From Desulfobacter curvatus DSM 3379 (GTDB lineage: Bacteria; Desulfobacterota; Desulfobacteria; Desulfobacterales; Desulfobacteraceae), in assembly GCF_000373985.1 (NCBI RefSeq), contig NZ_KB893112.1, positions 41,595-105,594 on the forward strand: 64,000 bases of DNA, given 5' to 3'. Made by a program: the position numbers and the translations under genes. A model generated the notes under the pieces. The model was not told where the DNA came from, searched no databases, and was given only the letters and a program-made list of their open reading frames with translations. This document shows, one piece after another, positions 17,480 through 26,285 of this stretch. Each line of letters opens with the position of its first letter. The stretch's first letter is position 1.

Positions 17480-18415
17480 CTACTCTGAAACAGTTCTATC
17501 TGCCGGGGCGGGCAGGGTGATTGCAGGTGATTTCCCTCCATCGTGGAGCACAAAGGTTTTCTGGTTAGATTCGTTCGTTTCATAGGCGGTGGCCCATTTT
17601 TGCTGGGTAAGGAATTCAAATAAGTTTGGATTGACCTGTTGGCCTTCCCGCCCGCCTAATGCAAGATGCAGAGATTTAATGCCGTCAAGGTAGGCTTTGT
17701 AAAGTTTTTGAATCCTCTGAGCTTCCTGGTCGGCGGCATAATTGTCTGCCTCTGAGATGAGCTGGCGCCGCTTTTTCTCTTCCGTGGCTTTTACCAGCGT
17801 GTCGCCGAACCTTGTTTCGTTGAGAACAAAACTGACCACCTCAATGCCGTACTTTTTTTCAAGGGTTGGGCCGTTTTTATTGATAGGCCGGTTTTTCAAT
17901 GCTTGAAAGATCTCTTCTTTTATGGTTTCCCTGTCCGAGATCAACCTGTCGACCTCTTTGTCCTGTAGGATATCCTTGGCAATTCCATCGTAATCCCCCT
18001 GAAGCAGGGTTTCAGGAGACAGATTTTCAATACCCCAGGTTTCCAGATTTTTTATCCTGAACGTCATCAAGGCTGATGTCCACAGGGCCACGTTTTCCCG
18101 GGATATAATTTTAATGGGTTCAGTGGCGCCGCCGAGGTACATGTTCTGGTTCATCAAGGGAACCTCTTTTTCCAGCCGGGTAAAGAAAGGAAGCCTGAAG
18201 TGCCAGCCGACATCGGTGACGGCCTGTCTTGCTCCTCCAAATTGTTCGAGTATAACAGCATAATTAAACTTAACCTTGTAGATCACCTGGGTGGAATAGA
18301 CCACAGCGGCCAAAGAATAAATCAGGGTGAGGCTGACTAGTAAAAATGCAAGTCTTCTCATCATGGTGAAAAATCGGGCCCGCTGCAAAAAAACTTGGGA
18401 TTTCTGCTCTTTCAT
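17480..18415 (-). CDS. SPFH/band-7 (prohibitin/HflC-like) membrane protein
   Basis: 311 residues. One N-terminal membrane segment (about 20-44), then an SPFH domain (about 45-230: FNYAVILEQFGGARQAV, DVGWHFRLPFFTRLEKEVP) and a C-terminal helical region with EEKKRRQLISEADNYAADQE, as in HflC and prohibitins. AAAGGAG lies eight bases before the ATG. Such proteins form ring-like membrane scaffolds that restrain membrane AAA+ proteases (HflKC with FtsH, prohibitin with m-AAA). The neighbour downstream on the same strand is an AAA+ Lon-like protease, so a functional pair is likely. Only one SPFH gene is present, not an HflK/HflC pair. Confidence 0.87.
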   Translation of the reverse strand: MKEQKSQVFLQRARFFTMMRRLAFLLVSLTLIYSLAAVVYSTQVIYKVKFNYAVILEQFGGARQAVTDVGWHFRLPFFTRLEKEVPLMNQNMYLGGATEPIKIISRENVALWTSALMTFRIKNLETWGIENLSPETLLQGDYDGIAKDILQDKEVDRLISDRETIKEEIFQALKNRPINKNGPTLEKKYGIEVVSFVLNETRFGDTLVKATEEKKRRQLISEADNYAADQEAQRIQKLYKAYLDGIKSLHLALGGREGQQVNPNLFEFLTQQKWATAYETNESNQKTFVLHDGGKSPAITLPAPADRTVSE

Positions 18416-18805
18416 ACCTGCTCCTTTGCCGTTAATTTAGCGGTTGGTCGCCGTTAGGTGTTAGCGCTCGCCACTTTTTTAGATGTTTAAATTCAATATT
18501 AAACGTCCTTTAATCTTTTGCCTATCCATCAGCCTGATTGCCTTTTTTGTTAAAAAATTTTTTTTGATGTCGTTACCGACGGCAAAAAAATTACAATTCA
18601 AACGGAGAATCGTCAGTCTGTAACGCGAACGAAAAAACAGGAGTAATAAGGGAATTTAAGAGTATGAAAAAGTATACATGAAGATTAATGAATGGTCAAA
18701 AAATATTTATGAACCCTAAGCCCGGATGGATGAAAGCCTTTCGTGGCGCCTTGCCTTTTGCATAATCCTGATGCCATTCTATAGGGACCGGAATTTTTTC
18801 AGGTC
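18416..18805. other. Intergenic stretch between gspF and the SPFH gene
   Basis: 390 bases, AT-rich, with A and T runs and no supported gene. A small GTCG-loop-CGAC hairpin sits near 18572 beside a T run. The length suggests that the SPFH/protease pair has its own promoter rather than reading through from gspF; I could not single out convincing -35/-10 boxes. Confidence 0.5.
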
Positions 18806-20053
18806 TTATCCGATTAACTGGTTAATTTCAAAAATCGGCAAACAAACCGCAAGGATGATAAACCCGATCACCACGCCCATGATAAGAATGATCAATGGTT
18901 CGATGATTGATGTGGCGGCTGTAATGGCAGTCTGGACATTTCTTTCAAACAGTTCTGCTGATTTTTCCAGCATTTTTTCCATTTCACCGCTTTTTTCCCC
19001 CACCTTGATCATCTGGGCCGCAAGATTGGGAAAGGCTGAATTATTTTCCAGGACAGACCCAAGGCTGCCGCCTTGTTCCACGGTCTGGGCGGATTTTTCG
19101 ATCAGTTCGGCAATCACCCGGTTGCCGGAAATGGTTTTGGTAATGCCCAGGGCTGTTAGAAGCGGCACCCCGTTGTCCAGCAAGGACCCTAAAGTCCTGG
19201 AGAAGCGGGATGCGATGAGCTGTCTGGTCAGGCTGCCGGAAACCGGCAAGGATAAAGTGATCCGGTCTAGAATACGCCCCCCCTTCTCTGTTTTGCGGAT
19301 ACCGTACAGGCACAATATGGCGAAAAACGGCGAGGGAATGATCAGCCACCACCACGTTTTTACCATGCTGCTGATACCCAGAAGAATCTGGGTGGGCATG
19401 GGCAGTTCATGATTCATGTCCGTAAAGATTTTTGTAATATTGGGGACAATAAATGTTAAAAGAAATATAAGTACAAGAAAGCCAATGACAGCCATGAGCA
19501 CGGGATAGGCTAGGGACGCCTGAATTTTCTTTTTTGTGTCCTCTCTTTTTTCGCTGAAATCGGCCAGTCTTTCCAGCACAACCTCCAAAGTGCCGGAAGC
19601 TTCCCCGGCCTTGACCATATTTATGTATACCGCCGAAAAGACCTGGGGGTGAGCACCTAGAGCGTCGGCAAAGCTGTTGCCTTCTTCAATGGCATCCTTG
19701 ACCCTGGACAGGACCCGCTTAAATGTCTTGGTCCTGGCCTGGGGTACCAGGGTGGCAACGGCTTTGAGCAAGGGAAATCCCGCCGCCAGCAGCGTGGCCA
19801 GTTGACGTGTTATCATGGTGATTTCCGAAGATTTTACAGAAGAAAAAAGAGGTGGCAGGTTAAATGTCTTTTTGGGGGGTGCTCCTTTATTGGTTTTAAT
19901 TCGGCCGGCCCCTGATTCAATTCGAAGGATTGAGGTGGGGAAGATGCCTTTTTGTTTCAAATTCTCTTGGGCAGCATCGGAATTTTCAGCATCAATAATG
20001 CCTGATGTTTTTCTGCCGGAAGCAGTCAATCCATTGTATTCGAAAACAGCCAT
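18806..20053 (-). CDS. gspF: Type II secretion inner-membrane platform protein GspF
   Basis: 415 residues starting MAVFEYNGLTASGRKTSGI, the canonical GspF/PilC N-terminus. Two T2SSF domains follow (about 75-195 and 275-400) with three membrane segments, and the last one ends at the C-terminus. AAAGGA precedes the ATG. GspF is the polytopic core of the platform that contacts GspE and GspL. It is unusual that the gene lies 14 kb from gspE on the opposite strand, directly behind an ARMT1-like gene. It could belong to a second type II or pilus system, but no other gspF is seen near gspDE. Confidence 0.92.
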   Translation of the reverse strand: MAVFEYNGLTASGRKTSGIIDAENSDAAQENLKQKGIFPTSILRIESGAGRIKTNKGAPPKKTFNLPPLFSSVKSSEITMITRQLATLLAAGFPLLKAVATLVPQARTKTFKRVLSRVKDAIEEGNSFADALGAHPQVFSAVYINMVKAGEASGTLEVVLERLADFSEKREDTKKKIQASLAYPVLMAVIGFLVLIFLLTFIVPNITKIFTDMNHELPMPTQILLGISSMVKTWWWLIIPSPFFAILCLYGIRKTEKGGRILDRITLSLPVSGSLTRQLIASRFSRTLGSLLDNGVPLLTALGITKTISGNRVIAELIEKSAQTVEQGGSLGSVLENNSAFPNLAAQMIKVGEKSGEMEKMLEKSAELFERNVQTAITAATSIIEPLIILIMGVVIGFIILAVCLPIFEINQLIG

Positions 20054-20072
20054 AATATGTTATCCTTTATAT

Positions 20073-20177
20073 CCAGGTCAGGTGCTGATCACACACGGAG
20101 CCCACCCTTCCTTCGATCCGACAGTCGCCTCTCTGGTATCCCGGCCAGGCGTTGATCATACATGGAGCCTACCCCAT
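20073..20177. repeat. Imperfect direct repeat at the end of the ARMT1-like gene
   Basis: Two related stretches of about 30 bases, near 20078-20108 and 20145-20177, share the core GATCAYACAYGGAGCCYACC. In protein terms, the segment encoding GVGSMYDQRLAG is echoed around the stop codon. It looks like a small local duplication that shortened or rewrote the C-terminus. Confidence 0.55.
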
Positions 20178-21879
20178 ATTCATCCCTGCGCATGAATTTA
20201 TCCACAGCAGGCCCTATTAACTGCATTTCCGGGTTCTCGTTTTGGACCTCCTGTGCAATGTGCATTTCCTTGGTGCATCCGGTGGAATAGGTGGCATCCT
20301 TTCCGATCCATTCCGGCGGTACCTTTTGTTCCATGATTTCAAAACTTTGGGCAATATCCTCGGAGGTCTGGAAACGCCAGATATCAATGTATCCGCTTCG
20401 TTGAACAATTTCCCACATATACATCAGATCATCGGCATCCATTCCCGGCTCATAGTATGAAGACGGGTTAATGATAAACAGGTTGGCGGACTGATTTTGT
20501 AGATGTTCAATAAAACGGCTCATGATTTTTATTGCCACATCAATTTTGCCGGGGATGGAACCGATGATGCCCGAGTAGAACATCACGGTCATGTTTTTCT
20601 TTTTGGCCTGCTTCATTTTGGAAATAATTTTATCTGCTTTTTCTTCAAGGTCAGTGTGACTGAAATTGATAAAATCAGGGTGCCTGGATTTAAAGACAAT
20701 GTCCAGTTTGTTGTCTGTTGTGCAGATATTGATCACATCCCTGGTAAATCTAAAATGGGTGTTGATCATTCGGTTTTTTTGTTTCGGCCCCCTTGTCACC
20801 ACGCAGTCTACCTCCTTGAAAACCCGTGAAAAGGTGGTAGAGACCAACAGAAGATTCAGTGCTTCCTGGGTTCCGTCGGATATGACATACAGATGTTCAT
20901 CCTGTTTCAGGCGCTGGACCAGCTTGTTTTTGCTGATGGTTTTGTCGTGGATGAAATGGGCCTGGTCCAGAGCCTTGGCAAGAACCGGGTCTGTACGGGT
21001 GTCGGTCAGGCAGACTTTTTTAAAAAACGGTCCTTCCTTGACCGCAAGGATTACTACATGGCCAATGTTTGCAAGGAACTGGGCAATGGCAATGTCCGCC
21101 ACCACATCTCCGGATTCGTCGGTCAACCACAGAATTTTTGATTTTGGCGTATTCATAAGTTCAAGAAGCCGTTCTATGCCGTTTCCGGTAACTTTGGCTT
21201 TAAACAAAGCTTTTATTGCAGAAGACGAAGGGACCCTGAAATTGTCATCCCGCCATAGGGCGGAGGCCGTCAAAAGGGAGAGCAGACGTGTGAACTCTAT
21301 CTCATTGATCTTTGCCTTAACCTGTTCGAGAGTCAATTCCTTGATGTTGTCAATGGCTCCGTCAACTTCGTTTAAGGCTTTTTTAAAGGTTTCCGAGACC
21401 ATGAATCTTTGCGCCCTGGCATTTTCCCTTTTTTTTTGGCTTTCATAGGGATCTTCTATATGGGTGCGGCTTAAGAAAATTTTATACAGGCGTTTTTCAA
21501 GCCGGGAGGGTATGAGGAGCCGGCTTTGGATTTCGTTATCATATTTTATTTGTATCAGGCTGGACAAAAATGCACGGTCATATTCTGAATCGATAAACTC
21601 TTTAATAATGGCAAGAATTTTGTCAAGCACCTCACGGTAACGGTTGCACAAAAACCTTGGCCTTTTCCGGGACATAATCGCAGTAAACATGTTGTCAGAA
21701 CAGGGATAAAACCGTTCGTTATTTTCCGGATACACCATGAATTCCATCTGTTCCAGGGAACCGACTTTCGTGGGATAGGCAAACGGATCAATATGGTTTT
21801 CAAGGAAAAATGCCGTAAACCATGCATGCTGGTCCGGAGTCTTATTGTCGGGGTTAGGTTCAGCTTCACAGGGTACCAT
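20089..21879 (-). CDS. ARMT1-like/DUF89-domain protein with long helical N-terminal region
   Basis: 596 residues from the ATG at 21879 with AAGGAG upstream; the open frame runs 26 codons further without a ribosome site. The first about 230 residues are helical and unrecognised. From about 245 the sequence follows the damage-control phosphatase (DUF89/ARMT1) plan: LWLTDESGDVVADIAIAQFL, VVILAVKEGPFF, then VISDGTQEALNLLL. In that family conserved Asp residues bind a metal and hydrolyse sugar phosphates; several Asp are present, but a full active site cannot be confirmed by eye. gspF follows 35 bases downstream, so the two are probably co-transcribed. The C-terminus (RRLSDRRKGG) is basic. Confidence 0.6.
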   Translation of the reverse strand: MVPCEAEPNPDNKTPDQHAWFTAFFLENHIDPFAYPTKVGSLEQMEFMVYPENNERFYPCSDNMFTAIMSRKRPRFLCNRYREVLDKILAIIKEFIDSEYDRAFLSSLIQIKYDNEIQSRLLIPSRLEKRLYKIFLSRTHIEDPYESQKKRENARAQRFMVSETFKKALNEVDGAIDNIKELTLEQVKAKINEIEFTRLLSLLTASALWRDDNFRVPSSSAIKALFKAKVTGNGIERLLELMNTPKSKILWLTDESGDVVADIAIAQFLANIGHVVILAVKEGPFFKKVCLTDTRTDPVLAKALDQAHFIHDKTISKNKLVQRLKQDEHLYVISDGTQEALNLLLVSTTFSRVFKEVDCVVTRGPKQKNRMINTHFRFTRDVINICTTDNKLDIVFKSRHPDFINFSHTDLEEKADKIISKMKQAKKKNMTVMFYSGIIGSIPGKIDVAIKIMSRFIEHLQNQSANLFIINPSSYYEPGMDADDLMYMWEIVQRSGYIDIWRFQTSEDIAQSFEIMEQKVPPEWIGKDATYSTGCTKEMHIAQEVQNENPEMQLIGPAVDKFMRRDEYGVGSMYDQRLAGIPERRLSDRRKGGLRV

Positions 21880-22014
21880 TTTTTCTCCTTGGGTTTTACA
21901 AAGACAGATCAACGAAAAATAAAGAATTCCGCCGTCACAACAGCCCTTCAGGACCACTTATGGCCCTTTGGCAGCGAAAGGGATACTATCATGCCCGGTT
22001 CTTTTTTTCAAACT

Positions 22015-22065
22015 AACGCCCATGGGCCGACCTGGTCTATCAAAACCTGAGGCGCAACCCATAAC
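22015..22065 (-). repeat. Intergenic hairpin repeat, copy B
   Basis: Minus-strand copy with the conserved end GACCAGGTCGGCCCATGG. It lies in the divergent gap between the ARMT1-like gene and the J-domain gene. Confidence 0.75.
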
Positions 22066-22112
22066 GGCCGATGGGCTTGACCGGGATTGGGCCCCGGGGT
22101 ATGGTTGGATTC

Positions 22113-22772
22113 ATGGATAAACAAAAAGCGTTGGATCTTTTGGGTCTTGCACCGTCTGCCACCCGTGCGGATGCCCGTACAGCCTTTCGCAAGCTTGCCA
22201 AAACCTGGCATCCGGACAGGTTTGCAAAAGATCCGTTGAAGGCAAAGATCGCAGAAAAAAAAATGAAACAGCTTAATGGGGCCTTTCATTTTCTGTTGCC
22301 CCTGCTGCCGGATATGGTTGTTGAACAGCATGTCGGGCAAAACCCTTCGGATTTTAAACCTGGATGCGTCCAGACCCATCGTAGCGGCAAGACGTTTCAG
22401 CGTTTTTTTTCGGCCCTGGCTGCTGGTCTGAAAAAATGCAGTAATGGGAGAAGAAAGGTAAAAGTTCAAACAGCAGACCACGTTGGGGAAACGCACAAGC
22501 CCAGGGCGCATTTTCGAACAGGAACAGCCGGCAGGGCAAGGGAAACAAAGTTTGAGACAATGTTTCAAAATGCGGTTAATCATAACCCGGCAGGCACTAA
22601 ACCCCGGCTTCAGCCGCAAACCGGGTCACCAGGTCGTTATACCAATTGTAGAAATTACTTTGGTTTGGTCTCCGGGCGTCCAATAAACATGGTTCGCATG
22701 AGAAACAGAGGTGTAGGCCCTGTGGAAAAAATTAGCCCTATTTCACCGGTGTCATCGGTGAAAAGACATTGA
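22113..22772 (+). CDS. Short J-domain (DnaJ-like) co-chaperone
   Basis: 219 residues from the ATG at 22113, chosen because the J-domain begins there. Residues 3-60 form a J-domain with HPD at 33-35 (KLAKTWHPDRF). The rest is basic, low in recognisable motifs, and has no zinc or client domain of DnaJ. J-domains stimulate the ATPase of an Hsp70; no dnaK is nearby. The last 27 residues carry RNRGVGPVEKISPISPV, a motif found again in degenerate form near 26165-26300. That end may be a separate small coding unit captured by, or overlapping, this frame. Confidence 0.65.
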   Translation: MDKQKALDLLGLAPSATRADARTAFRKLAKTWHPDRFAKDPLKAKIAEKKMKQLNGAFHFLLPLLPDMVVEQHVGQNPSDFKPGCVQTHRSGKTFQRFFSALAAGLKKCSNGRRKVKVQTADHVGETHKPRAHFRTGTAGRARETKFETMFQNAVNHNPAGTKPRLQPQTGSPGRYTNCRNYFGLVSGRPINMVRMRNRGVGPVEKISPISPVSSVKRH

Positions 22773-22895
22773 AAAACAGTCCCTTCATAAATTTAATTAT
22801 ACGTTTGGGTGTAGTGCATGAAAATGGTTTTATCGGATTTCTCCTGATATGATGCCCAAGCACAGAACAATCAATTAAACTTGGAATTATTATTC

Positions 22896-24197
22896 ATGGT
22901 TAAAAAAAAGGTATCTTCAGGAATCCCCGGACTTGACCGGTTGCTCAACGGACTGTTTATCGGTGATAACGTGGTCTGGTATGATGACGCCGGCAGCCTG
23001 GCCCATCCTTTCTGCATGAAATTCATCCAGGCGTCTCACCAGCAGAGAAAACCCATTGTTTATGTTTCCTTTGACCGGTCGCCGAAAAACCTTATCCAGA
23101 CCCTCGGCCCCCTGGCGGAAAACCCACATTTGACTATTTTGGACTGCTTTACCAACGGCAAGGGTGACAAGGCTGAAGTGTTCAATAAATTTTACGAAAA
23201 AGACGGTGCCCAGTGGCCCTACCAGGTTATCCGGGTGACTGAACCCTGGAAGCCGGATACGGTGTTTGAGGCTATCGACGGCCTGCACCGCAATCTTTCC
23301 GGAGATGTACGGTTTGTCATGGAAAGCCTCACCGGCATGCAGGACCTGTGGGAAGGGGAAGACCAGATCCTGAAATTTTACTCCCATTCCTGTCCAAAGC
23401 TTTATGAAATGGACACCATTGCCTATTGGATCGTTGAAAAAAACGCCCATTCCGGCCGGCTGCGGGCTCATATCAATCAGATCGCCCAAGTGGCGGTGGA
23501 TCTGACCATGACCCAGGGCCGATCCTGCATTAAAATTCTTAAGGCGGACAAACGCCAGCCTGCCGACATAGGCATCCCGGTTCTCTATTCCTGTGAAAGC
23601 GGGGAAATCCTGTTCCGGAAATCCGGGACAAAAAAAGCCGATCTTCCGGATCTGGGCCAGGCAGTTAAGGTGTTCCGTACCCACCAGGGGATGTCCCAGA
23701 AAGAGCTGGCCCGCCTGGCCGGGGTTACTCCCTCTACCATTTCACAGATTGAGAGCAACCAGGTGTTTCCGTCTCTGCCTGCGCTTTACCGTATTGCCGA
23801 GCATCTGTCCGTGGACGTGGCTTCGTTTTTCAGACCCCGGACTGCAGGTTCCAGAAATATCTTCTCCAGTGATGAATCCGTGCGCATCATCCGCCCTGGC
23901 CTGGATAAGAACAGTATTGAAGTCGCCCAACTGACCCCGCCGGACCGGGATCTGCCCATGGATGCTTTCTTGATAACCGTTCTTCCGGGAAAACGGCTTA
24001 ACTCACATTTCATGGTTCACAAAGGCCCTGAGCTGGGATATTTGGTATCCGGTCACCTTGATCTGGTCCTGGAGAACAGAGAGCAGACCATGTCAGCAGG
24101 TGACACTATTTTCCTGGGCAAAGATTTTCCAAGCCAATGGGTTAACCCCCTGACAGAGCCTGCTACCCTGTTCTGGATCAATATGACAGCCAAATGA
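22896..24197 (+). CDS. KaiC-like/RecA-fold, XRE helix-turn-helix and cupin fusion regulator
   Basis: 433 residues from the ATG at 22896. The N-terminal about 235 residues follow the KaiC/RadA layout (SSGIPGLDRLLNG, then IVYVSFDRSP), but the Walker A position reads GDNVVWYDDAGSLAHPF, without the GxxxxGK loop, so ATP hydrolysis is doubtful. An XRE-type HTH follows (about 252-312: MSQKELARLAGVTPSTISQI), then a cupin sensor domain (312-433). HTH-cupin regulators usually control amine or amino-acid metabolism. The convergent neighbour, two bases away, is a glutamate synthase-like enzyme and a possible target. The three-part fusion is unusual. Confidence 0.75.
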   Translation: MVKKKVSSGIPGLDRLLNGLFIGDNVVWYDDAGSLAHPFCMKFIQASHQQRKPIVYVSFDRSPKNLIQTLGPLAENPHLTILDCFTNGKGDKAEVFNKFYEKDGAQWPYQVIRVTEPWKPDTVFEAIDGLHRNLSGDVRFVMESLTGMQDLWEGEDQILKFYSHSCPKLYEMDTIAYWIVEKNAHSGRLRAHINQIAQVAVDLTMTQGRSCIKILKADKRQPADIGIPVLYSCESGEILFRKSGTKKADLPDLGQAVKVFRTHQGMSQKELARLAGVTPSTISQIESNQVFPSLPALYRIAEHLSVDVASFFRPRTAGSRNIFSSDESVRIIRPGLDKNSIEVAQLTPPDRDLPMDAFLITVLPGKRLNSHFMVHKGPELGYLVSGHLDLVLENREQTMSAGDTIFLGKDFPSQWVNPLTEPATLFWINMTAK

Positions 24198-24198
24198 T

Positions 24199-25857
24199 CT
24201 AAGAGTTCAGAATCTTTTTGGCACTTTCATCGTTAACGTCCGCAACATGCGGGATTCCTGTCTCTTTGGCCGTCTCCCGGTTTCCGGAAAAGATTTCATG
24301 CCGGGTGATCTTGTTCAGTGAAAATTTTCTGGCACCGGCCATGAGCTGCTGCAGGCCGCATCCCAGCTTGTCCGCCAGCGTGTAAAAGGCAATGGCACCA
24401 TAGGGAATATTGCTCATTTCATCCTTGCCGAGTTTGTCTGCCAGATCATGGTAGGACGCAAAAATTTCATCTGCGGTCTTGCCTTCTTCCCGGACGTTTT
24501 TGGGCAGTTCATTCCAGTTTCCGTTAACCTCGGCCCGGCGTTCCGGGAAAATGGCCCCTTCAATGTTGGCTCCTAAAAAACCCGGTATCATAATTGCCCT
24601 GCCCATGCACACCAGCTTGGTATAGGGCGCGCCCAAGGCCAGGGCTTTAAAAATATGATCTTCCAGTGCAAAACCACCGGCAAAAGACATGTCCACAACG
24701 CTTTTTCCCTTGGCAGACAGAATACTTGCATATTCATGGGCCTTTGCATGAAGGATTACGGAAGGGACACCCCAACTTTGCATCATGTTCCAGGGGCTCA
24801 TGCCGGTACCGCCGCCGGACCCGTCAATGGTGAGCAGATCCAGTTCCGCATCTGTTGCAAATTTGATAGCCATGGCCAATTCTTCCATGCCGTATGATCC
24901 TGTTTTCAGAGTGATCCGGTCAAACCCAATGCTGCGCAGATATGCCACGCTGTGCATAAAATCCTCCTGAACCTGGCCCACAGAGGAAAGGTTGGTGCCC
25001 CCCAGGCGGCTGTGGCGGGCAAAAGACTTGATGGCGCCCTGTTCAAATCCCTGACGGACATCCGCTTTTGTGGGGTCCGGGTCTACGACATAGCCGCGGT
25101 TTTTCAGAAAGGTCGCGTATTCCAGGGAGCGCACCTGGATTTCACCACCGATATTTTTAGCGCCCTGTCCCCATTTTAACTCAATGATACATTTGTCTCC
25201 ATATTTATCCACCACGTATTCGGCCACACCGTTGCGGGTGTCTTCCACATTGAGCTGCACAACGATGGCCCCGTATCCGTCATGGTACCGAAGGTAAGTG
25301 TCAATACGGCGGTCCAGTTCCGGTGCGCTTTTTATTTTCCCCTGCTTGGTTTCAATGCCCGAAATTTCAGAATGTTGGTCAACACCCACCACGTTCTCCC
25401 CGATGACCACGGGGATACCCACAAGTGCGCCGCCAATGGCAAAGGAATTCCAATATTTTTGTGCGATGAATGTGGAGCCTAACGCACCGGTCATCAAAGG
25501 CATTTTTACCTTGGTTTTTCGTGTTTTGCCAAATTCGGTTTCCAGAGAAACATTAGGGAAAATACAGTCATCCGGGCTGTTGGTAAGTTCGTTTGTCAAA
25601 CCGTTGGCCCCATACGCATATCCCTGAACTCTCAGGCTGTTGTAGGATACTCCCACATGGCTGGTGTTGTTGGCCCCGGCTGTTACCAGGCCAAAGCTTC
25701 TGGGGTACAGCAGTTTCCGGCCTTTTATGCTGGACAGCCAGGTTTCGCATTTTCCGACACAATCCGCCCTGCACAGGGTGCACAGACTTGATTCACAAAC
25801 ATCCCCCCTGTTTTTGGTTCCCAGTACATCATTGCCTTTTGAAAATCTCATGTCCAT
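24199..25857 (-). CDS. Glutamate synthase-like FMN enzyme (stand-alone GltB central domain)
   Basis: 552 residues from the ATG at 25857 (AGGAG nine bases upstream). The N-terminus has a dense cysteine cluster (CESSLCTLCRADCVGKC), likely an iron-sulfur site. The rest is the FMN-binding TIM barrel of the glutamate synthase large subunit, with FARHSRLGGTNLSSVGQVQ and the FMN phosphate loop DGSGGGTGMSPWNMM. It lacks the glutaminase domain, as in archaeal-type GltB and related enzymes. It could make glutamate from free ammonia or a different amino-acid product; the substrate is not fixed by sequence. Upstream lies a long AT-rich region. Confidence 0.85.
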   Translation of the reverse strand: MDMRFSKGNDVLGTKNRGDVCESSLCTLCRADCVGKCETWLSSIKGRKLLYPRSFGLVTAGANNTSHVGVSYNSLRVQGYAYGANGLTNELTNSPDDCIFPNVSLETEFGKTRKTKVKMPLMTGALGSTFIAQKYWNSFAIGGALVGIPVVIGENVVGVDQHSEISGIETKQGKIKSAPELDRRIDTYLRYHDGYGAIVVQLNVEDTRNGVAEYVVDKYGDKCIIELKWGQGAKNIGGEIQVRSLEYATFLKNRGYVVDPDPTKADVRQGFEQGAIKSFARHSRLGGTNLSSVGQVQEDFMHSVAYLRSIGFDRITLKTGSYGMEELAMAIKFATDAELDLLTIDGSGGGTGMSPWNMMQSWGVPSVILHAKAHEYASILSAKGKSVVDMSFAGGFALEDHIFKALALGAPYTKLVCMGRAIMIPGFLGANIEGAIFPERRAEVNGNWNELPKNVREEGKTADEIFASYHDLADKLGKDEMSNIPYGAIAFYTLADKLGCGLQQLMAGARKFSLNKITRHEIFSGNRETAKETGIPHVADVNDESAKKILNS

Positions 25858-26285
25858 GATCTGCAACTCCTCTCCAAATTATCAATCTCAATTTATGAAG
25901 CACCTGCAAAAGATACAGGTAGTAAAAACGGTAGCAGCTTCTTTAAATGTAAAAATGAATAATCAATTAAAGTTGTTGATTAAAATAAATACAAGAGACT
26001 TATTAATTAATAATTTTATTGTCAATATAATTATTTTTAAAAGTTAATTTAAAATTAATTATGTGAGTGCGTGAGTTTAATATTTACAGTTGTGGGCCGA
26101 AGCCTGGGTAGATTAGACCAAGGACGGCCCATGGCCGTTATAACGAAATTTTGATTGGGTTTTTGGACGCCCGAATATGGGCTGTATGAAAAACAGATGC
26201 GTGAGCTGTTGAAGAAATCAGTCCGATTGCACAGGTATTACCGGCGAACTACCCACCTGTTTTGGGTATGGACCGATACAAAAAA
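25858..26285. other. AT-rich intergenic stretch with repeat C and a peptide-motif relic
   Basis: The first about 220 bases are strongly AT-rich, suitable for promoter or UP elements of the glutamate synthase-like gene. Repeat copy C sits at 26089-26142. From about 26165 the sequence resembles the last part of the J-domain gene (separate entry). No intact gene is seen. Confidence 0.6.
26089..26142 (+). repeat. Intergenic hairpin repeat, copy C
   Basis: Arms TGTGGGCCGAAGCCTGG and GACGGCCCATGGCCGTTA. It lies between the glutamate synthase-like gene and the phosphoesterase gene. Confidence 0.75.

Noticed and set aside
18726..19412. 228-codon plus-strand frame opposite gspF
   Set aside because: Mirror of a clear GspF; basic, Ser/Arg-rich and without motifs.
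20666..21448. 260-codon plus-strand frame opposite the ARMT1-like gene
   Set aside because: No ribosome site and no domain; the minus-strand frame is longer and has DUF89 motifs.
22917..23684. 255-codon minus-strand frame opposite the KaiC-like regulator
   Set aside because: The plus-strand frame carries recognisable RecA-fold, HTH and cupin motifs; this one does not.
26158..26175. TTTTTGGACGC as a third member of the GTGTTTGGACG inverted-repeat family
   Set aside because: It is explained better by homology to the end of the J-domain gene, where the same bases encode GRP; there is no facing arm.
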